Assembly (NCBI RefSeq): GCF_002236115.1
Contig: NZ_NIWT01000002.1
Location: forward strand, 496,001 to 560,000
Length of the DNA stretch: 64,000 nucleotides
From: Pseudomonas jessenii
GTDB taxonomy: Bacteria > Pseudomonadota > Gammaproteobacteria > Pseudomonadales > Pseudomonadaceae
Direction of reading: 5' to 3'
The first letter of the stretch is position 1; the number at the start of each line of letters is the position of its first letter. The notes under the pieces are model-generated. The model made no database searches and was not told the DNA's origin. It saw only the letters and a list, made by a program, of their open reading frames with translations. Shown here piece after piece: positions 28,892 to 37,614 of this stretch. Position numbers and translations under genes: made by a program.

Positions 28892-30241
28892 TCAATCCCC
28901 CCTTGGCAACTCGATCACAAACCGCGTCCACCCATTCTCCGATTCGCAACGAATCTGCCCGCCATGGGCACGGATGATCGACTGGGTGATCGCCAGTCCC
29001 AGTCCCGCATGTTCGCTACTGCCTTCACGACGCGCAGGATCGGCCCGGTAGAACCGGTCAAACAGGCGCGGCAATAGATCTTTGGAAATCTGTTGGCCGG
29101 TGTTTTCAACAGTCAGGCGCAACTCTTTGGGCTGATCGACGATTCGCACCCGAACCTCGCCATCGACCGGCGTGAACCGCAGTGCGTTGTCCAGCAGGTT
29201 CGACAGTGCCCTGCGCAACATGCTGCGGTCACCTTCGATGCGGGCATTGCCGTCGCGACTCAGTTTTACCTGCGCGTCTTCCGCCAGCGGCGCAAAAAAC
29301 TCCAGCAGCAGATCCGTTTCCTGTCCCAGTTCCAGCGGTTCGCGCTTGGGGATTAACAGTCCATGGTCAGCCTTGGCCAGATAGAGCATGTCGTTGACCA
29401 GTTGCGCCATCCATTGCAGCTCTTCGAGGTTGCTGTGCAGGGCTTCGCGGTAGTCCTCGATGGGGCGAGGGCGGGTGAGGGTGACCTGGGTGTGGGTCAG
29501 CAGGTTCGACAATGGCGTGCGCAGTTCATGGGCAATGTCGGCGGAGAAGGCCGACAGGCGCTGAAACGAGTCGTCGAGGCGTCCGAGCATGGCGTTGAAG
29601 TTGTGGGCCATTTCCGCCAGTTCCGGCGGCATGTTTTCTTCAGGTAGTCGCGAGTTCAGCGATTGCGCGGAAACACCACTGGCCACCGCGCTGATCCGCC
29701 TTAACGGGCGCAAACCGCTGCGTGCCGCCCAGGCGCCCAGCAGTGCGGTGGCCAGGGCTGACAGGCCGACGGTCAGCCAGATCAAATGCTGCATGCGTTG
29801 CAGAAAGTGCTGGTGATGGGTGATGTCCAACAGCAGGGTCAGTTGCGGTGACTCGGGTTTGTCCGCGAAAAGCGGCGCATTGAGGACGCGGTAATCTGTG
29901 CCTTCATGGCTCACCGTCGACAATCCGGACCGGCGCGGCAGTGCCTGGGGAATGTTGGTCGAACTGTCATACCAGCGCTGGCCGTCACTGCCGGTGATTC
30001 GCAGGGACAGGTCAGCCTGCCGGCTCAACTCCTCGGCCAGTTTCACTTCGCTGTCACTCGACTGTAAGTCGTGCAGGGCCCGACGCAAGCCAATCAGCTT
30101 GCCGTCCAGCAGTTGCTGGTCGAGTTCAACGAAGTGCGCCTCGCTGGCGCGGCTGAACAGCACCCCGGCGAACAACGAGACCACAGCGGTGCATGCGGCA
30201 AACAGCAGGGCCAGGCGGCTGCTCAAGGAGAGACGGCGCAT
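28892..30241 (-). CDS. copS: Copper-type heavy-metal sensor histidine kinase
   Basis: A 449-residue membrane sensor. There are two transmembrane helices (about 10-30 and 152-172) around a periplasmic domain, a HAMP linker (RSGLRPLRRISAVASGVSAQ), the phosphorylated His in FSADIAHELRTPLSNLL, and ATP-binding boxes ALSNLLDNALRF and HAGLGLAITQSIIRAHGG. The layout is that of the CusS/CopS heavy-metal sensor group. Its start overlaps the response-regulator stop by one base. Copper sensing is inferred from the divergent cupredoxin and the cop-type box between them. Confidence 0.88.
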   Translation of the reverse strand: MRRLSLSSRLALLFAACTAVVSLFAGVLFSRASEAHFVELDQQLLDGKLIGLRRALHDLQSSDSEVKLAEELSRQADLSLRITGSDGQRWYDSSTNIPQALPRRSGLSTVSHEGTDYRVLNAPLFADKPESPQLTLLLDITHHQHFLQRMQHLIWLTVGLSALATALLGAWAARSGLRPLRRISAVASGVSAQSLNSRLPEENMPPELAEMAHNFNAMLGRLDDSFQRLSAFSADIAHELRTPLSNLLTHTQVTLTRPRPIEDYREALHSNLEELQWMAQLVNDMLYLAKADHGLLIPKREPLELGQETDLLLEFFAPLAEDAQVKLSRDGNARIEGDRSMLRRALSNLLDNALRFTPVDGEVRVRIVDQPKELRLTVENTGQQISKDLLPRLFDRFYRADPARREGSSEHAGLGLAITQSIIRAHGGQIRCESENGWTRFVIELPRGD

Positions 30242-30921
30242 CAGGCGGGACGCTCTTCAAGGACGTAGCCCATGCCGCGTACGGTATGGATCAGCTTGTT
30301 GGGGAATTCATCGTCGATCTTCAGGCGCAGGCGACGGATCGCCACCTCGATGACATTGGTGTCGCTGTCGAAATTCATGTCCCAGACCTGGGACGCAATC
30401 AGCGACTTGGGCAGGACTTCGCCCTGGCGGCGCAGAAGCATTTCCAGCAGGGCGAATTCCTTGGCGGTCAAGTCGATACGCTGGCCGCTGCGTTCGACCC
30501 GGCGCCGGATCAGGTCCAGGCGCAGATCGGCCAGTTGCAGGCTGGTCTCCTGAGGCGTGGCGCTGCCACGACGCAACAGGCTGCGGACCCGGGCCAGCAG
30601 TTCGGAGAAGGCAAACGGCTTGACCAGATAGTCATCGGCGCCCAGTTCGAGGCCGTGAACCCTGTCCTCCACGGCGTCACGGGCGGTCAGAAAAAGTACC
30701 GGCGTGTCCAGGCCGGCGCTGCGCACCGCTTGCAGAATCTGCCAGCCATCACGACCCGGCAGCATCACATCAAGAATCAGCAGGGCATATTCGCCGCTGA
30801 GGGCCAATTGCTGACCGGTGTTGCCGTCGGCCACCAGTTCGGTGTTGAACCCAGCCTCGGTCAGGCCCTGGCGCAGATAATGGCCGGTTTTCGGTTGGTC
30901 TTCGACGATCAGCAGTTTCAT
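30241..30921 (-). CDS. copR: Copper-type response regulator (OmpR family)
   Basis: A 226-residue transcription factor. The receiver has Asp51 in [14 protein letters not shown] and Lys in [15 protein letters not shown]; the C-terminal winged helix ends [20 protein letters not shown]. It belongs to the CopR/CusR group. It is the first gene of the copRS operon and is divergent from copI. The CusR-like palindrome in the shared intergenic region suggests that it controls copI and perhaps itself. Confidence 0.9.
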   Translation of the reverse strand: MKLLIVEDQPKTGHYLRQGLTEAGFNTELVADGNTGQQLALSGEYALLILDVMLPGRDGWQILQAVRSAGLDTPVLFLTARDAVEDRVHGLELGADDYLVKPFAFSELLARVRSLLRRGSATPQETSLQLADLRLDLIRRRVERSGQRIDLTAKEFALLEMLLRRQGEVLPKSLIASQVWDMNFDSDTNVIEVAIRRLRLKIDDEFPNKLIHTVRGMGYVLEERPA

Positions 30922-30984
30922 GGGCGACTCATGGCAAGTGGAACGAAGGCTTTATACCGTGGGCAGCATTCGCACAGGGCAACC

Positions 30985-30998
30985 TGACAAAGTTGTAA
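30985..30998. promoter_or_regulatory. Cop/Cus box between copR and copI
   Basis: TGACAAAGTTGTAA matches the CusR/CopR palindrome TGACAA-N2-TTGTCA except for one base. It overlaps a longer 9-bp inverted repeat, AACCTGACA (30981-30989) and TGTCAGGTT (31005-31013), so a neighbouring second site is possible. Confidence 0.6.
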
Positions 30999-31076
30999 TC
31001 TGGCTGTCAGGTTACGGGCAGTGGCAGCAGTTTAGAGTTTTGCGCATGCTGAGCCTTAACTTGTTGGAGTATGACG

Positions 31077-31598
31077 ATGTTTTTACGCAAATCCGTGGCG
31101 CAAATCCTATGTTTGCTGGCGCTGAGTTCACCGGTGTGGGCAGACGCCGGGCATACCTACGATTTCGGTCAACCGGCCTCGGCGGCCAAGGCGACCCGCA
31201 GCATCGAGATGGAGATGGGGGACATGTCCTTCGCGCCGAAGTCCCTCGATATCAAGGCCGGGGAAACCGTGCGCTTCGTGCTGGTCAATAAAGGCCAGTT
31301 GCTGCATGAGTTCAACTTGGGGGATGCGGCGTTGCACGCCAGGCACCAGCAGGAAATGTTGCAGATGCAACAGAGCGGCATGCTGGCGCCAACCGGAATG
31401 AAGGCAATGGCCGGCATGGATCACAGCAAAATGGACCACGGCATGAAGCATGATGACCCCAACAGCGTGCTGGTGGAACCGGGCAAGACCGCCGAGCTGA
31501 CCTGGACCTTCAGCAAGGCCACCAGCCTTGAGTTTGCCTGCAATATTCCCGGTCATTACCAGGCCGGCATGGTCGGCAAACTGACTGTCAGTCAGTAA
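31077..31598 (+). CDS. copI: Periplasmic cupredoxin, CopI-like copper-resistance protein
   Basis: A 173-residue exported copper protein. The signal peptide is residues 1-23 (FLRKSVAQILCLLALSSPVWA). The cupredoxin fold begins SIEMEMGDMSFAPKSLDI. The type 1 copper ligands are visible as His in LLHEFNLG and Cys-His-Met in EFACNIPGHYQAGMVG. An inserted Met/His-rich segment (MAGMDHSKMDHGMKHD) could bind additional copper. I chose ATG 31077 over ATG 31071 because the GGAG site is too close to the first. It is divergent from copR and shares the cop box. Confidence 0.88.
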   Translation: MFLRKSVAQILCLLALSSPVWADAGHTYDFGQPASAAKATRSIEMEMGDMSFAPKSLDIKAGETVRFVLVNKGQLLHEFNLGDAALHARHQQEMLQMQQSGMLAPTGMKAMAGMDHSKMDHGMKHDDPNSVLVEPGKTAELTWTFSKATSLEFACNIPGHYQAGMVGKLTVSQ

Positions 31599-31659
31599 GC
31601 ACTCAAAGGCGGGAGCAAAGGCTGATAGAATCCGCTGATTCTTCAGTCAGGTTTCCGCC

Positions 31660-32490
31660 ATGCATCCCGCAGCCGAACACTCGCCGCTGGGCAAGTCCAG
31701 CGAATACATCGCCACCTACACGCCGTCCTTGCTGTTCCCGATCCCGCGCACCGCGAAGTGGGCGGAGCTGGGCCTGACGGCGCAAACCCTGCCGTACAAA
31801 GGCGTGGACTTCTGGAACTGCTTCGAGCTGTCCTGGCTGCTGCCGTCGGGCAAGCCGGTGGTGGCGATCGGCGAATTCAGCATTCCGGCGGATTCGCCGA
31901 ACATCATCGAGTCGAAGTCGTTCAAGCTCTACCTCAACTCCCTGAACCAGACGCCGTTTGCCGATACCGCGAGCCTTGAGGCGACGCTGGCCAAGGACTT
32001 GTCGGCGGCTGCGGGCAAGCCGGTGGGTGTACGCATTCGCAGTCTCAAGGAGGTCGAGAGCGAAGGCGTCGTGGCCTTGCCGGGCGTGTGCATCGATGAA
32101 CTGGATATCAGCGTCAGCAACTACGAGCATCCACGGCCGGAACTGCTGCGTTGCGATGATTCGCGCATTGTCGAGGAGAGCGTGCACAGCCATTTGCTCA
32201 AGTCCAACTGCCCGGTCACCAGCCAGCCGGACTGGGGCAGCGTCGCGGTGGAGTACCGTGGCGCGGCGCTGGATCATGCGAGCCTGCTCGAGTACATCGT
32301 CAGCTTCCGCCAGCACTCGGACTTCCATGAGCAGTGTGTAGAGCGGATCTTTCTCGACCTGCAGCGGTTGCTCAAGCCAGAGAAACTGACGGTGTATGCG
32401 CGTTATGTGCGTCGTGGCGGGCTGGATATCAACCCGTATCGCAGCACTGAAGAGGTGCAGCTGCCGAACCATCGCCTGGTCCGTCAGTAA
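31660..32490 (+). CDS. queF: NADPH-dependent 7-cyano-7-deazaguanine reductase QueF
   Basis: A 276-residue cytosolic enzyme that reduces preQ0 to preQ1 in queuosine synthesis. It is the long, two-domain form: the QueF motif [11 protein letters not shown] is at 84-94, and the catalytic Cys184 and Asp191 are in [15 protein letters not shown]. The C-terminal [14 protein letters not shown] is typical. The ATG at 31660 starts [14 protein letters not shown]; a TAGAAT hexamer at 31625-31630 may be its -10. It lies downstream of copI in the same direction but probably has its own promoter. Confidence 0.95.
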   Translation: MHPAAEHSPLGKSSEYIATYTPSLLFPIPRTAKWAELGLTAQTLPYKGVDFWNCFELSWLLPSGKPVVAIGEFSIPADSPNIIESKSFKLYLNSLNQTPFADTASLEATLAKDLSAAAGKPVGVRIRSLKEVESEGVVALPGVCIDELDISVSNYEHPRPELLRCDDSRIVEESVHSHLLKSNCPVTSQPDWGSVAVEYRGAALDHASLLEYIVSFRQHSDFHEQCVERIFLDLQRLLKPEKLTVYARYVRRGGLDINPYRSTEEVQLPNHRLVRQ

Positions 32491-32498
32491 CGAAACCC

Positions 32499-32526
32499 TG
32501 CAGGAGCGAGCAAGCTCGCTCCTGCA
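32499..32526. repeat. Single REP-like palindrome
   Basis: TGCAGGAGCGAG (32499-32510) pairs with CTCGCTCCTGCA (32515-32526) around CAAG. It is a lone, shortened REP palindrome just after queF, without a T run. Confidence 0.75.
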
Positions 32527-32541
32527 AAGGCATTGTTGGTT

Positions 32542-32805
32542 TCAGATCCCCATGTTGGCCAAGGCCTGCCCGATGTTGCGCAGGGTGCCGGCAAGGGTAG
32601 GGTGTTCGAGCTCAAAGCGTTCCACGGCCAGGTTGACGCCATCGGCGAGGCTGGAATCCTGGGTTTTGGTTTCGAGTTCAAGCTTCAACTCGATCTGTTG
32701 CATCAGTTCGTTCAACTCTGCGCGTTCGGCTTCGGACAATGGAGGATTCTGTTCCAATTGCTCGCGCAGGGCATTGAGCTGTTCTTGCAGTTCGCGGGCA
32801 GGCAT
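32542..32805 (-). CDS. DUF4404 family protein
   Basis: An 87-residue, strongly helical protein (ARELQEQLNALREQLEQN, AERAELNELMQQIELKLELE) with a likely coiled coil over residues 1-45 and a second helical hairpin to the end. It fits the DUF4404 family, whose function is unknown. I chose the start at 32805 (MPARELQEQL) because GGAAG precedes it; an upstream start would add 12 residues without a site. It converges on queF across the REP palindrome. Confidence 0.75.
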   Translation of the reverse strand: MPARELQEQLNALREQLEQNPPLSEAERAELNELMQQIELKLELETKTQDSSLADGVNLAVERFELEHPTLAGTLRNIGQALANMGI

Positions 32806-32917
32806 GGCGTTCTTCCTTCTTTTATCGATAGGCACTGGCATAGACCATGGCGGCAGGCCAAAGGTCGATGTCTGACCTTTAGATTAATCCACTCGCGCCC
32901 AACGTGCATGATCTCGA

Positions 32918-33538
32918 TCAGGGCTTTTCGCCCTTGAGCCGACGCAAGCTGATATCGGCCAGGCAGGTATCGAGTTCACCGAGGTGATCGATCACCGAAT
33001 GCACGCCCAGACCAAACAGTTGCATCGTCGCCTTGGCGCGTTTGATGTCGCGCTCCTGCGGGGGCAGCGCTTGCCATTGCTCGGGCGCCAGCCCGCACAG
33101 CGAGCCGCAGGACGCCAGACCGATGGTCCACAACCCGGCATTGAGCCCCGCTTGCAGCAAACGGGGTTCGCCGCTCACCAGTACGCAGCCATCGAGTCGC
33201 TCGACGTTCAGGGTCATCAAGGCGTGCCAGCAGGCATTCGGGGCGGGCCATGGGTTGTTTGTAGCTGAATGTTGCGAGGGTTTGATCCATTCCGGCAGCG
33301 CCGCAGCCAGGGATTGGCTGAGGGCAGGGGGCAGTTCATCGAGCCAGGCGCAGGGGATTTGCTGGCGCTGCAAGCTGCGCAGGCTATCCAGTGCGCCGGG
33401 CGTGGCCTCGGCGTGTTCGGCCGAGTGGCTGCCGTGCCGGTGCGTGTGCGCGCCGAAATCCACCAGGCAGCCACTGAGGCCGAACAGTACGGCGGTCAGG
33501 CTGGGTGCGGTTTGGGGCAAGGCTTCGGCGAGCGGCAT
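32918..33538 (-). CDS. HAD-fold protein lacking catalytic aspartates
   Basis: A 206-residue protein resembling HAD phosphatases of the phosphonatase group. The N-terminal motif I, normally DxDGT, reads LFGLSGCLVDFGAH, so both catalytic aspartates are absent. A sequence resembling the following loop (TPGALDSLRSLQRQQIPCAWL) and the C-terminal GLNAGLWTIGLASCGSLCGL remain, while motif IV (paired acids) is not obvious. Enzymatic activity is therefore unlikely; it may bind a ligand or partner. I recall a gene annotated as phosphonoacetaldehyde hydrolase-like at this place in P. aeruginosa. It lies upstream of the DUF4404 gene and divergent from mlaA. Confidence 0.6.
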   Translation of the reverse strand: MPLAEALPQTAPSLTAVLFGLSGCLVDFGAHTHRHGSHSAEHAEATPGALDSLRSLQRQQIPCAWLDELPPALSQSLAAALPEWIKPSQHSATNNPWPAPNACWHALMTLNVERLDGCVLVSGEPRLLQAGLNAGLWTIGLASCGSLCGLAPEQWQALPPQERDIKRAKATMQLFGLGVHSVIDHLGELDTCLADISLRRLKGEKP

Positions 33539-33656
33539 GTGGACGTCCCTGAAATAGCCTGAAGGCTAGTGGACGACGGTGACAGTTGAATGACATGGAT
33601 GTGAAACGCTCACATTTGGCACGATTCCTTCCGTGTGGATCTCGTACAAAGTGCGT

Positions 33657-33680
33657 TAAACGGCGTTTACGTCTTATACT
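33657..33680 (+). promoter_or_regulatory. mlaA promoter with central palindrome
   Basis: TATACT (33675-33680) is a good -10 about 60 bases before mlaA. A perfect palindrome TAAACG-G-CGTTTA (33657-33669) lies where the spacer between -35 and -10 would be, an ideal operator position. The -35 is weak. Confidence 0.45.
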
Positions 33681-33740
33681 TGCCAACTTATTGCCTGGGC
33701 CAAGTGCCCGAGCCAGTACAAACCAAGGAGTTTTTTTTCT

Positions 33741-34430
33741 ATGCGCTGGAGCAATCATCTAGCCAGGATTTGTGTATGCGCCAGTGTGATGCTGGTTCCG
33801 TTCGCTGCCCAGGCCGCCACGGAAGAGGATCCTTGGGAAAGCGTCAACCGCCCGATTTTCAAGTTCAACGACGTGATCGACACCTACGCGCTCAAACCCC
33901 TGGCCCAGGGCTACGAGTACGTGACGCCGCAGTTTGTCGAAGACGGCGTTCACAACTTCTTCCGTAATATCGGCGATGTGCGCAACTTGGCCAACGATAT
34001 CCTGCAGGCCAAACCTCGTGCCGCAGGCGTTGATACCGCGCGAATCATTTTCAACACCACCTTCGGCTTGCTGGGCGTCATTGATGTCGGCACGAAAATG
34101 GGCCTGCAGCGCAATGACGAAGACTTCGGTCAGACGCTGGGCTACTGGGGTGTCGGCAGCGGCCCTTACGTGATGCTGCCGCTGCTGGGGCCAAGCACCT
34201 TGCGTGATGCGCCGTCCAAGTACGTCGACAGCTACACCGGCGCTTATCGTTACATAAACGACGTTCCGGTGCGTAACTCGTTCTACGCCCTGGACATCAT
34301 CGATACCCGTGCCAACCTGCTGTCGAGCGAGAAGCTGATCACCGGCGACAAGTACACCTTCATCCGTAATGCGTACTTGCAGAACCGTGAATTCAAGGTG
34401 AAAGACGGTCAGGTCGAAGACGATTTTTGA
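33741..34430 (+). CDS. mlaA: MlaA/VacJ-family outer-membrane phospholipid transport protein
   Basis: A 229-residue member of the MlaA (VacJ) family, which in E. coli removes phospholipids from the outer leaflet of the outer membrane and passes them to MlaC. Family segments are clear: DPWESVNRPIFKFNDVIDTY, FFRNIGDVRNLANDILQAK, IFNTTFGLLGVIDVGTKMGL, DEDFGQTLGYWGVGSGPYVM and LPLLGPSTLRDAPS. Unlike E. coli MlaA it has no lipobox: the signal peptide ends FAAQA before ATEEDPWE. It is followed by a strong terminator and seems to be a single-gene unit. Confidence 0.9.
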   Translation: MRWSNHLARICVCASVMLVPFAAQAATEEDPWESVNRPIFKFNDVIDTYALKPLAQGYEYVTPQFVEDGVHNFFRNIGDVRNLANDILQAKPRAAGVDTARIIFNTTFGLLGVIDVGTKMGLQRNDEDFGQTLGYWGVGSGPYVMLPLLGPSTLRDAPSKYVDSYTGAYRYINDVPVRNSFYALDIIDTRANLLSSEKLITGDKYTFIRNAYLQNREFKVKDGQVEDDF

Positions 34431-34450
34431 TCTCGACCGGTAAACTGAAA

Positions 34451-34477
34451 AAGGCGGCCATCAAGGCCGCCTTTTTT
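34451..34477 (+). terminator. Terminator of mlaA
   Basis: AAGGCGGCC (34451-34459) pairs with GGCCGCCTT (34465-34473) with a 5-base loop and a run of six T. Confidence 0.93.
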
Positions 34478-34819
34478 GTCTGCGAAGACCCGCATGCGGA
34501 TGAAATCGCGGTTTTCACTGTAGTCCCGGCCGGTTTGACTCGTGGGTTCTAACCTTCCATTGGGTTACGGATTTGCCTGTTCTTATAACTCTCGGTGATT
34601 TGACAAATAAAGACGTCAAGCGACCATCGGCGTGAGCTTGAAACGCCCCGCGGATGGGAGTACCGTCTGCGCCTTAGAAGGGCACCTCTGGTGAACACGT
34701 GTGTAGGGCAATTGCCCGAAAGCGGTGCTACAGAGAGGCTAGAAAGCGAATCCAGTAGTCAGCGCCGGGCCAAAATCCCCGCCTGCTACGCCAACCTAAT
34801 TCTGGCGCCGTTTGCCCAC
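34478..34819. other. Intergenic region upstream of rssB
   Basis: No gene is seen. It holds a TATAAC (34584-34589), a TTGACA (34600-34605) without a clear -10, and a perfect GGGCAATTGCCC palindrome (34707-34718) about 100 bases before rssB. The palindrome could be an operator or an RNA hairpin. Confidence 0.4.
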
Positions 34820-36001
34820 ATGCCAAAAACCAGTGCCACGCTGCTGATAATCGATGATGACGAAGTAGTGCGCGCGAGCCTCGCCGCCTATTTGGAAGAC
34901 AGTGGTTTCAGCGTCTTGCAGGCCAGCAATGGTCAGCAGGGTCTTCAGGTATTCGAGCAAGACAAGCCCGACTTGGTCATCTGCGATCTGCGCATGCCGC
35001 AGATGGGCGGTCTCGAACTCATTCGCCAGGTCACCGAACTGTCGCCGCAAACCCCGGTGATCGTGGTGTCGGGTGCCGGCGTTATGAATGACGCGGTCGA
35101 AGCCCTGCGCCTGGGCGCGGCGGACTACCTGATCAAGCCTCTCGAAGATCTGGCGGTGCTCGAGCACTCTGTGCGCCGGGCCCTGGATCGTGCGCGCCTG
35201 CTGCTGGAGAACCAGCGCTACCGCGAGAAGCTGGAGAAGGCCAATCGCGAGCTCGAAGCCAGCCTGAACCTGCTCCAGGAGGACCAGAACGCCGGTCGCC
35301 AGGTGCAGATGAACATGCTGCCGGTCAGTCCTTGGACCATCGACGAGTTCAAGTTTGCTCACCAGATCATCCCGTCGCTGTACCTGTCGGGTGATTTCGT
35401 CGACTACTTCCGGGTCGACGAGCGCCGGGTCGCCTTTTACCTGGCGGACGTTTCCGGTCACGGCGCCTCCTCAGCCTTCGTCACCGTGCTGTTGAAGTTC
35501 ATGACCACGCGCTTGCTGTTCGAGTCCAAGCGCAGCGGCACCCTGCCGGAATTCAAGCCTTCAGAGGTTCTTGGTCATATCAACCGGGGCCTGATCAGTT
35601 GTAAGCTGGGTAAACACGTCACAATGGTCGGTGGAGTCATCGACGAGGAGACCGGTTTGTTGACCTATAGCATCGGTGGTCATTTGCCGTTGCCAGTGTT
35701 GTACACGCCAGACAGTGTTCGTTATCTGCAAGGGCGTGGTCTGCCGGTGGGCCTCTTCAACGAAGCCACCTACGAAGACCACGTGCTGGAACTGCCACCG
35801 ACGTTCAGCCTGACGCTGATGTCTGATGGCATTCTGGATCTTTTGCCAGAACCCACACTCAAAGAGAAAGAAGCGGCGTTGCCCCAACGGGTCAAGGCAG
35901 CGGGCGGCACCCTGGATGGGCTGCGGCAGGTTTTTGGATTGGCCACGCTAGGGGAGATGCCGGATGATATCGCCCTGTTGGTGTTGAGCAGGAATCTTTG
36001 A
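34820..36001 (+). CDS. rssB: Response regulator with PP2C-type phosphatase domain, RssB family
   Basis: A 393-residue protein. The receiver (residues 8-125) has acidic pocket LLIIDDDE and phosphorylated Asp56 (LVICDLRMPQMGG). A coiled coil (about 140-180) joins it to a SpoIIE-like serine phosphatase with GDFVDYFRVDERRVAFYLADVSGHGASSAF metal-binding aspartates and MSDGILDLLPEP, DDIALLVLSR. The domain order matches P. aeruginosa RssB (PA2798), proposed to act in a partner switch on the STAS protein next to it. I chose ATG 34820 (MPKTSATLLIIDDDE) as homologues do; an in-frame GTG at 34691 would add 43 residues. No clear Shine-Dalgarno precedes it. The stop overlaps the rssC ATG by one base. Confidence 0.88.
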   Translation: MPKTSATLLIIDDDEVVRASLAAYLEDSGFSVLQASNGQQGLQVFEQDKPDLVICDLRMPQMGGLELIRQVTELSPQTPVIVVSGAGVMNDAVEALRLGAADYLIKPLEDLAVLEHSVRRALDRARLLLENQRYREKLEKANRELEASLNLLQEDQNAGRQVQMNMLPVSPWTIDEFKFAHQIIPSLYLSGDFVDYFRVDERRVAFYLADVSGHGASSAFVTVLLKFMTTRLLFESKRSGTLPEFKPSEVLGHINRGLISCKLGKHVTMVGGVIDEETGLLTYSIGGHLPLPVLYTPDSVRYLQGRGLPVGLFNEATYEDHVLELPPTFSLTLMSDGILDLLPEPTLKEKEAALPQRVKAAGGTLDGLRQVFGLATLGEMPDDIALLVLSRNL

Positions 36002-36483
36002 TGAGTACCGGTAGAATCCAGTTCGCCGAGCAGGATGGCACCTTCGTCCTGAAGTTCGTCGGTGAAGTTCGCCTGACCCTGTGTTCGGCGTTGGATGCGA
36101 CTATTGAGCGGATCTTCAGCGCGTTGAATTTCAATTCGATCGTGATCGATCTGACCGAAACCCGCAGCATCGACAGCACCACACTTGGCCTGCTGGCCAA
36201 GCTGTCGATCCTGTCGCGGCAGAAGGTTGGCCTGCTGCCGACCGTCGTCACCACCCACGAAGACATCACGCGGCTGCTGCAGTCCATGGGCTTCGAGCAG
36301 GTGTTCAACATCGTTGACAAGCCGGTGCCGTGCCCGGAATGCCTGGACGACCTGCCAGACCAGGATCAGTCCGAAGAAGTGGTGCGGATCAAGGTGCTCG
36401 AAGCGCACAAGATCCTCATGGGCCTGAACGACACCAATCGTGAAGCCTTCCATGACCTGGTGAATGCGCTCGAACGCCATTGA
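36001..36483 (+). CDS. rssC: STAS-domain anti-sigma factor antagonist, RssC family
   Basis: A 160-residue protein with an N-terminal STAS domain (residues 5-100). The phosphorylatable serine is Ser59 in RSIDSTTLGLLAKLS. A C-terminal extension has CPECLDDL and an acidic linker (DLPDQDQSEEVV), then a helical tail. By homology with PA2797 it is the substrate of the adjacent phosphatase and should bind an anti-sigma factor kinase when dephosphorylated; that kinase is not in the window. Its ATG overlaps the rssB stop (TGATG), which indicates translational coupling. Confidence 0.88.
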   Translation: MSTGRIQFAEQDGTFVLKFVGEVRLTLCSALDATIERIFSALNFNSIVIDLTETRSIDSTTLGLLAKLSILSRQKVGLLPTVVTTHEDITRLLQSMGFEQVFNIVDKPVPCPECLDDLPDQDQSEEVVRIKVLEAHKILMGLNDTNREAFHDLVNALERH

Positions 36484-36514
36484 TCCCCTGAATTGATGTG
36501 GGTCAGCCAGACCC

Positions 36515-36608
36515 CCATCGCGAGCAAGCTCGCTCCCACAGGTCCTCGTTTAGCACACGACCTCAGTCATCCCGCGAACTCCTGTGGGAGCGAGCTTGCT
36601 CGCGATGG
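36515..36608. repeat. REP doublet, TGGGAG class
   Basis: Positions 36515-36542 and 36581-36608 are exact 28-base inverse copies, with a 38-base spacer. This is the last REP element before the polysaccharide region. Confidence 0.9.
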
Positions 36609-36634
36609 CGTCCTGCCAGTCACCAAGCACATAC

Positions 36635-36669
36635 AAAAAAGGGCGAACCCTCACAGGTTCGCCCTTTTT
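36635..36669. terminator. Bidirectional terminator between rssC and tal
   Basis: GGGCGAACC (36641-36649) pairs with GGTTCGCCC (36656-36664). Six A stand before it and five T after it, so it can stop transcripts from both convergent genes. Confidence 0.93.
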
Positions 36670-36687
36670 GCATTACACCCGCTCAGC

Positions 36688-37614
36688 TCACAGCTTGGCC
36701 TGCAACAACGCCTCGAGCTTCTCCTGATCCCGCGCGAACTGACGAATGCCTTCGGCGAGTTTCTCGGTCGCCATCGCATCTTCGTTGGACAGCCAGCGGA
36801 ACTGCGATTCGTTTAGGCTCAGGCGCGCTTCACCGGCATGGCCAGGCGCCAGTTTGCGCTCCAGCTTGCCGGTATCCGCGGCCAGCTTGTCGATGAGGTC
36901 CGGGCTGATGGTCAGGCGGTCACAGCCGGCCAGTTGCTCGATCTGGCCCAGGTTGCGGAAGCTCGCCCCCATGACCACGGTCTTGTAGTCATTGGCCTTG
37001 TAGTAGTTGTAGATACGCGTCACCGACTGCACGCCCGGATCATCCGCGCCGGTGTAGTCGTTGCCGTTGGCTTTCTTGTACCAGTCGTAGATACGGCCCA
37101 CGAACGGCGAAATCAGGAACACCCCGGCGTCGGCACAAGCGGCCGCCTGGGCAAAGGAGAACAGCAGGGTCAGGTTGGTCTGGATGCCTTCCTTTTCCAG
37201 GATCTCGGCAGCGCGGATGCCTTCCCAGGTGGACGCGATCTTGATCAGCACGCGGTCGCGGCCAATACCGGCCTTGTCGTACAGCTCGATCAGGCGATGC
37301 GCACGCTTGAGCATGGCATCAGTGTCGAACGACAGGCGCGCATCCACTTCGGTGGAAATGCGGCCCGGAATCACTTTCAGGATTTCTTGCCCCACGGCCA
37401 CGCCAAAACGGTCGCTGGCCAGGCCCACATCGCCCTTGCAGTCATTGACGCAGGCGTTCAGCAGCTCGGCATACGCAGGAATGGCCGCGGCCTTGAGCAG
37501 CAGGGAAGGGTTGGTGGTGGCGTCCACGGGTTTAACGCGAGCGATAGCTTCGAAGTCGCCGGTGTCGGCAACCACGGTTGTCATTTGTTTGAGTTGTTCC
37601 AGCTTGGAAGTCAT
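36688..37614 (-). CDS. tal: Transaldolase
   Basis: A 308-residue class I transaldolase of the pentose phosphate pathway. The Schiff-base lysine is Lys125 in [13 protein letters not shown]. The early [13 protein letters not shown] and [12 protein letters not shown] segments are signatures. I chose the start at 37614 ([11 protein letters not shown]) from comparison with TalB-type proteins; an upstream in-frame start would add 19 residues. It ends at the bidirectional terminator and is the last core gene before the polysaccharide region. Confidence 0.95.
   Translation of the reverse strand: MTSKLEQLKQMTTVVADTGDFEAIARVKPVDATTNPSLLLKAAAIPAYAELLNACVNDCKGDVGLASDRFGVAVGQEILKVIPGRISTEVDARLSFDTDAMLKRAHRLIELYDKAGIGRDRVLIKIASTWEGIRAAEILEKEGIQTNLTLLFSFAQAAACADAGVFLISPFVGRIYDWYKKANGNDYTGADDPGVQSVTRIYNYYKANDYKTVVMGASFRNLGQIEQLAGCDRLTISPDLIDKLAADTGKLERKLAPGHAGEARLSLNESQFRWLSNEDAMATEKLAEGIRQFARDQEKLEALLQAKL

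Noticed and set aside
34600..34760. Possible riboswitch in the rssB leader
   Set aside because: The GGGCAATTGCCC palindrome and nearby stems do not match the consensus of any riboswitch class I know.
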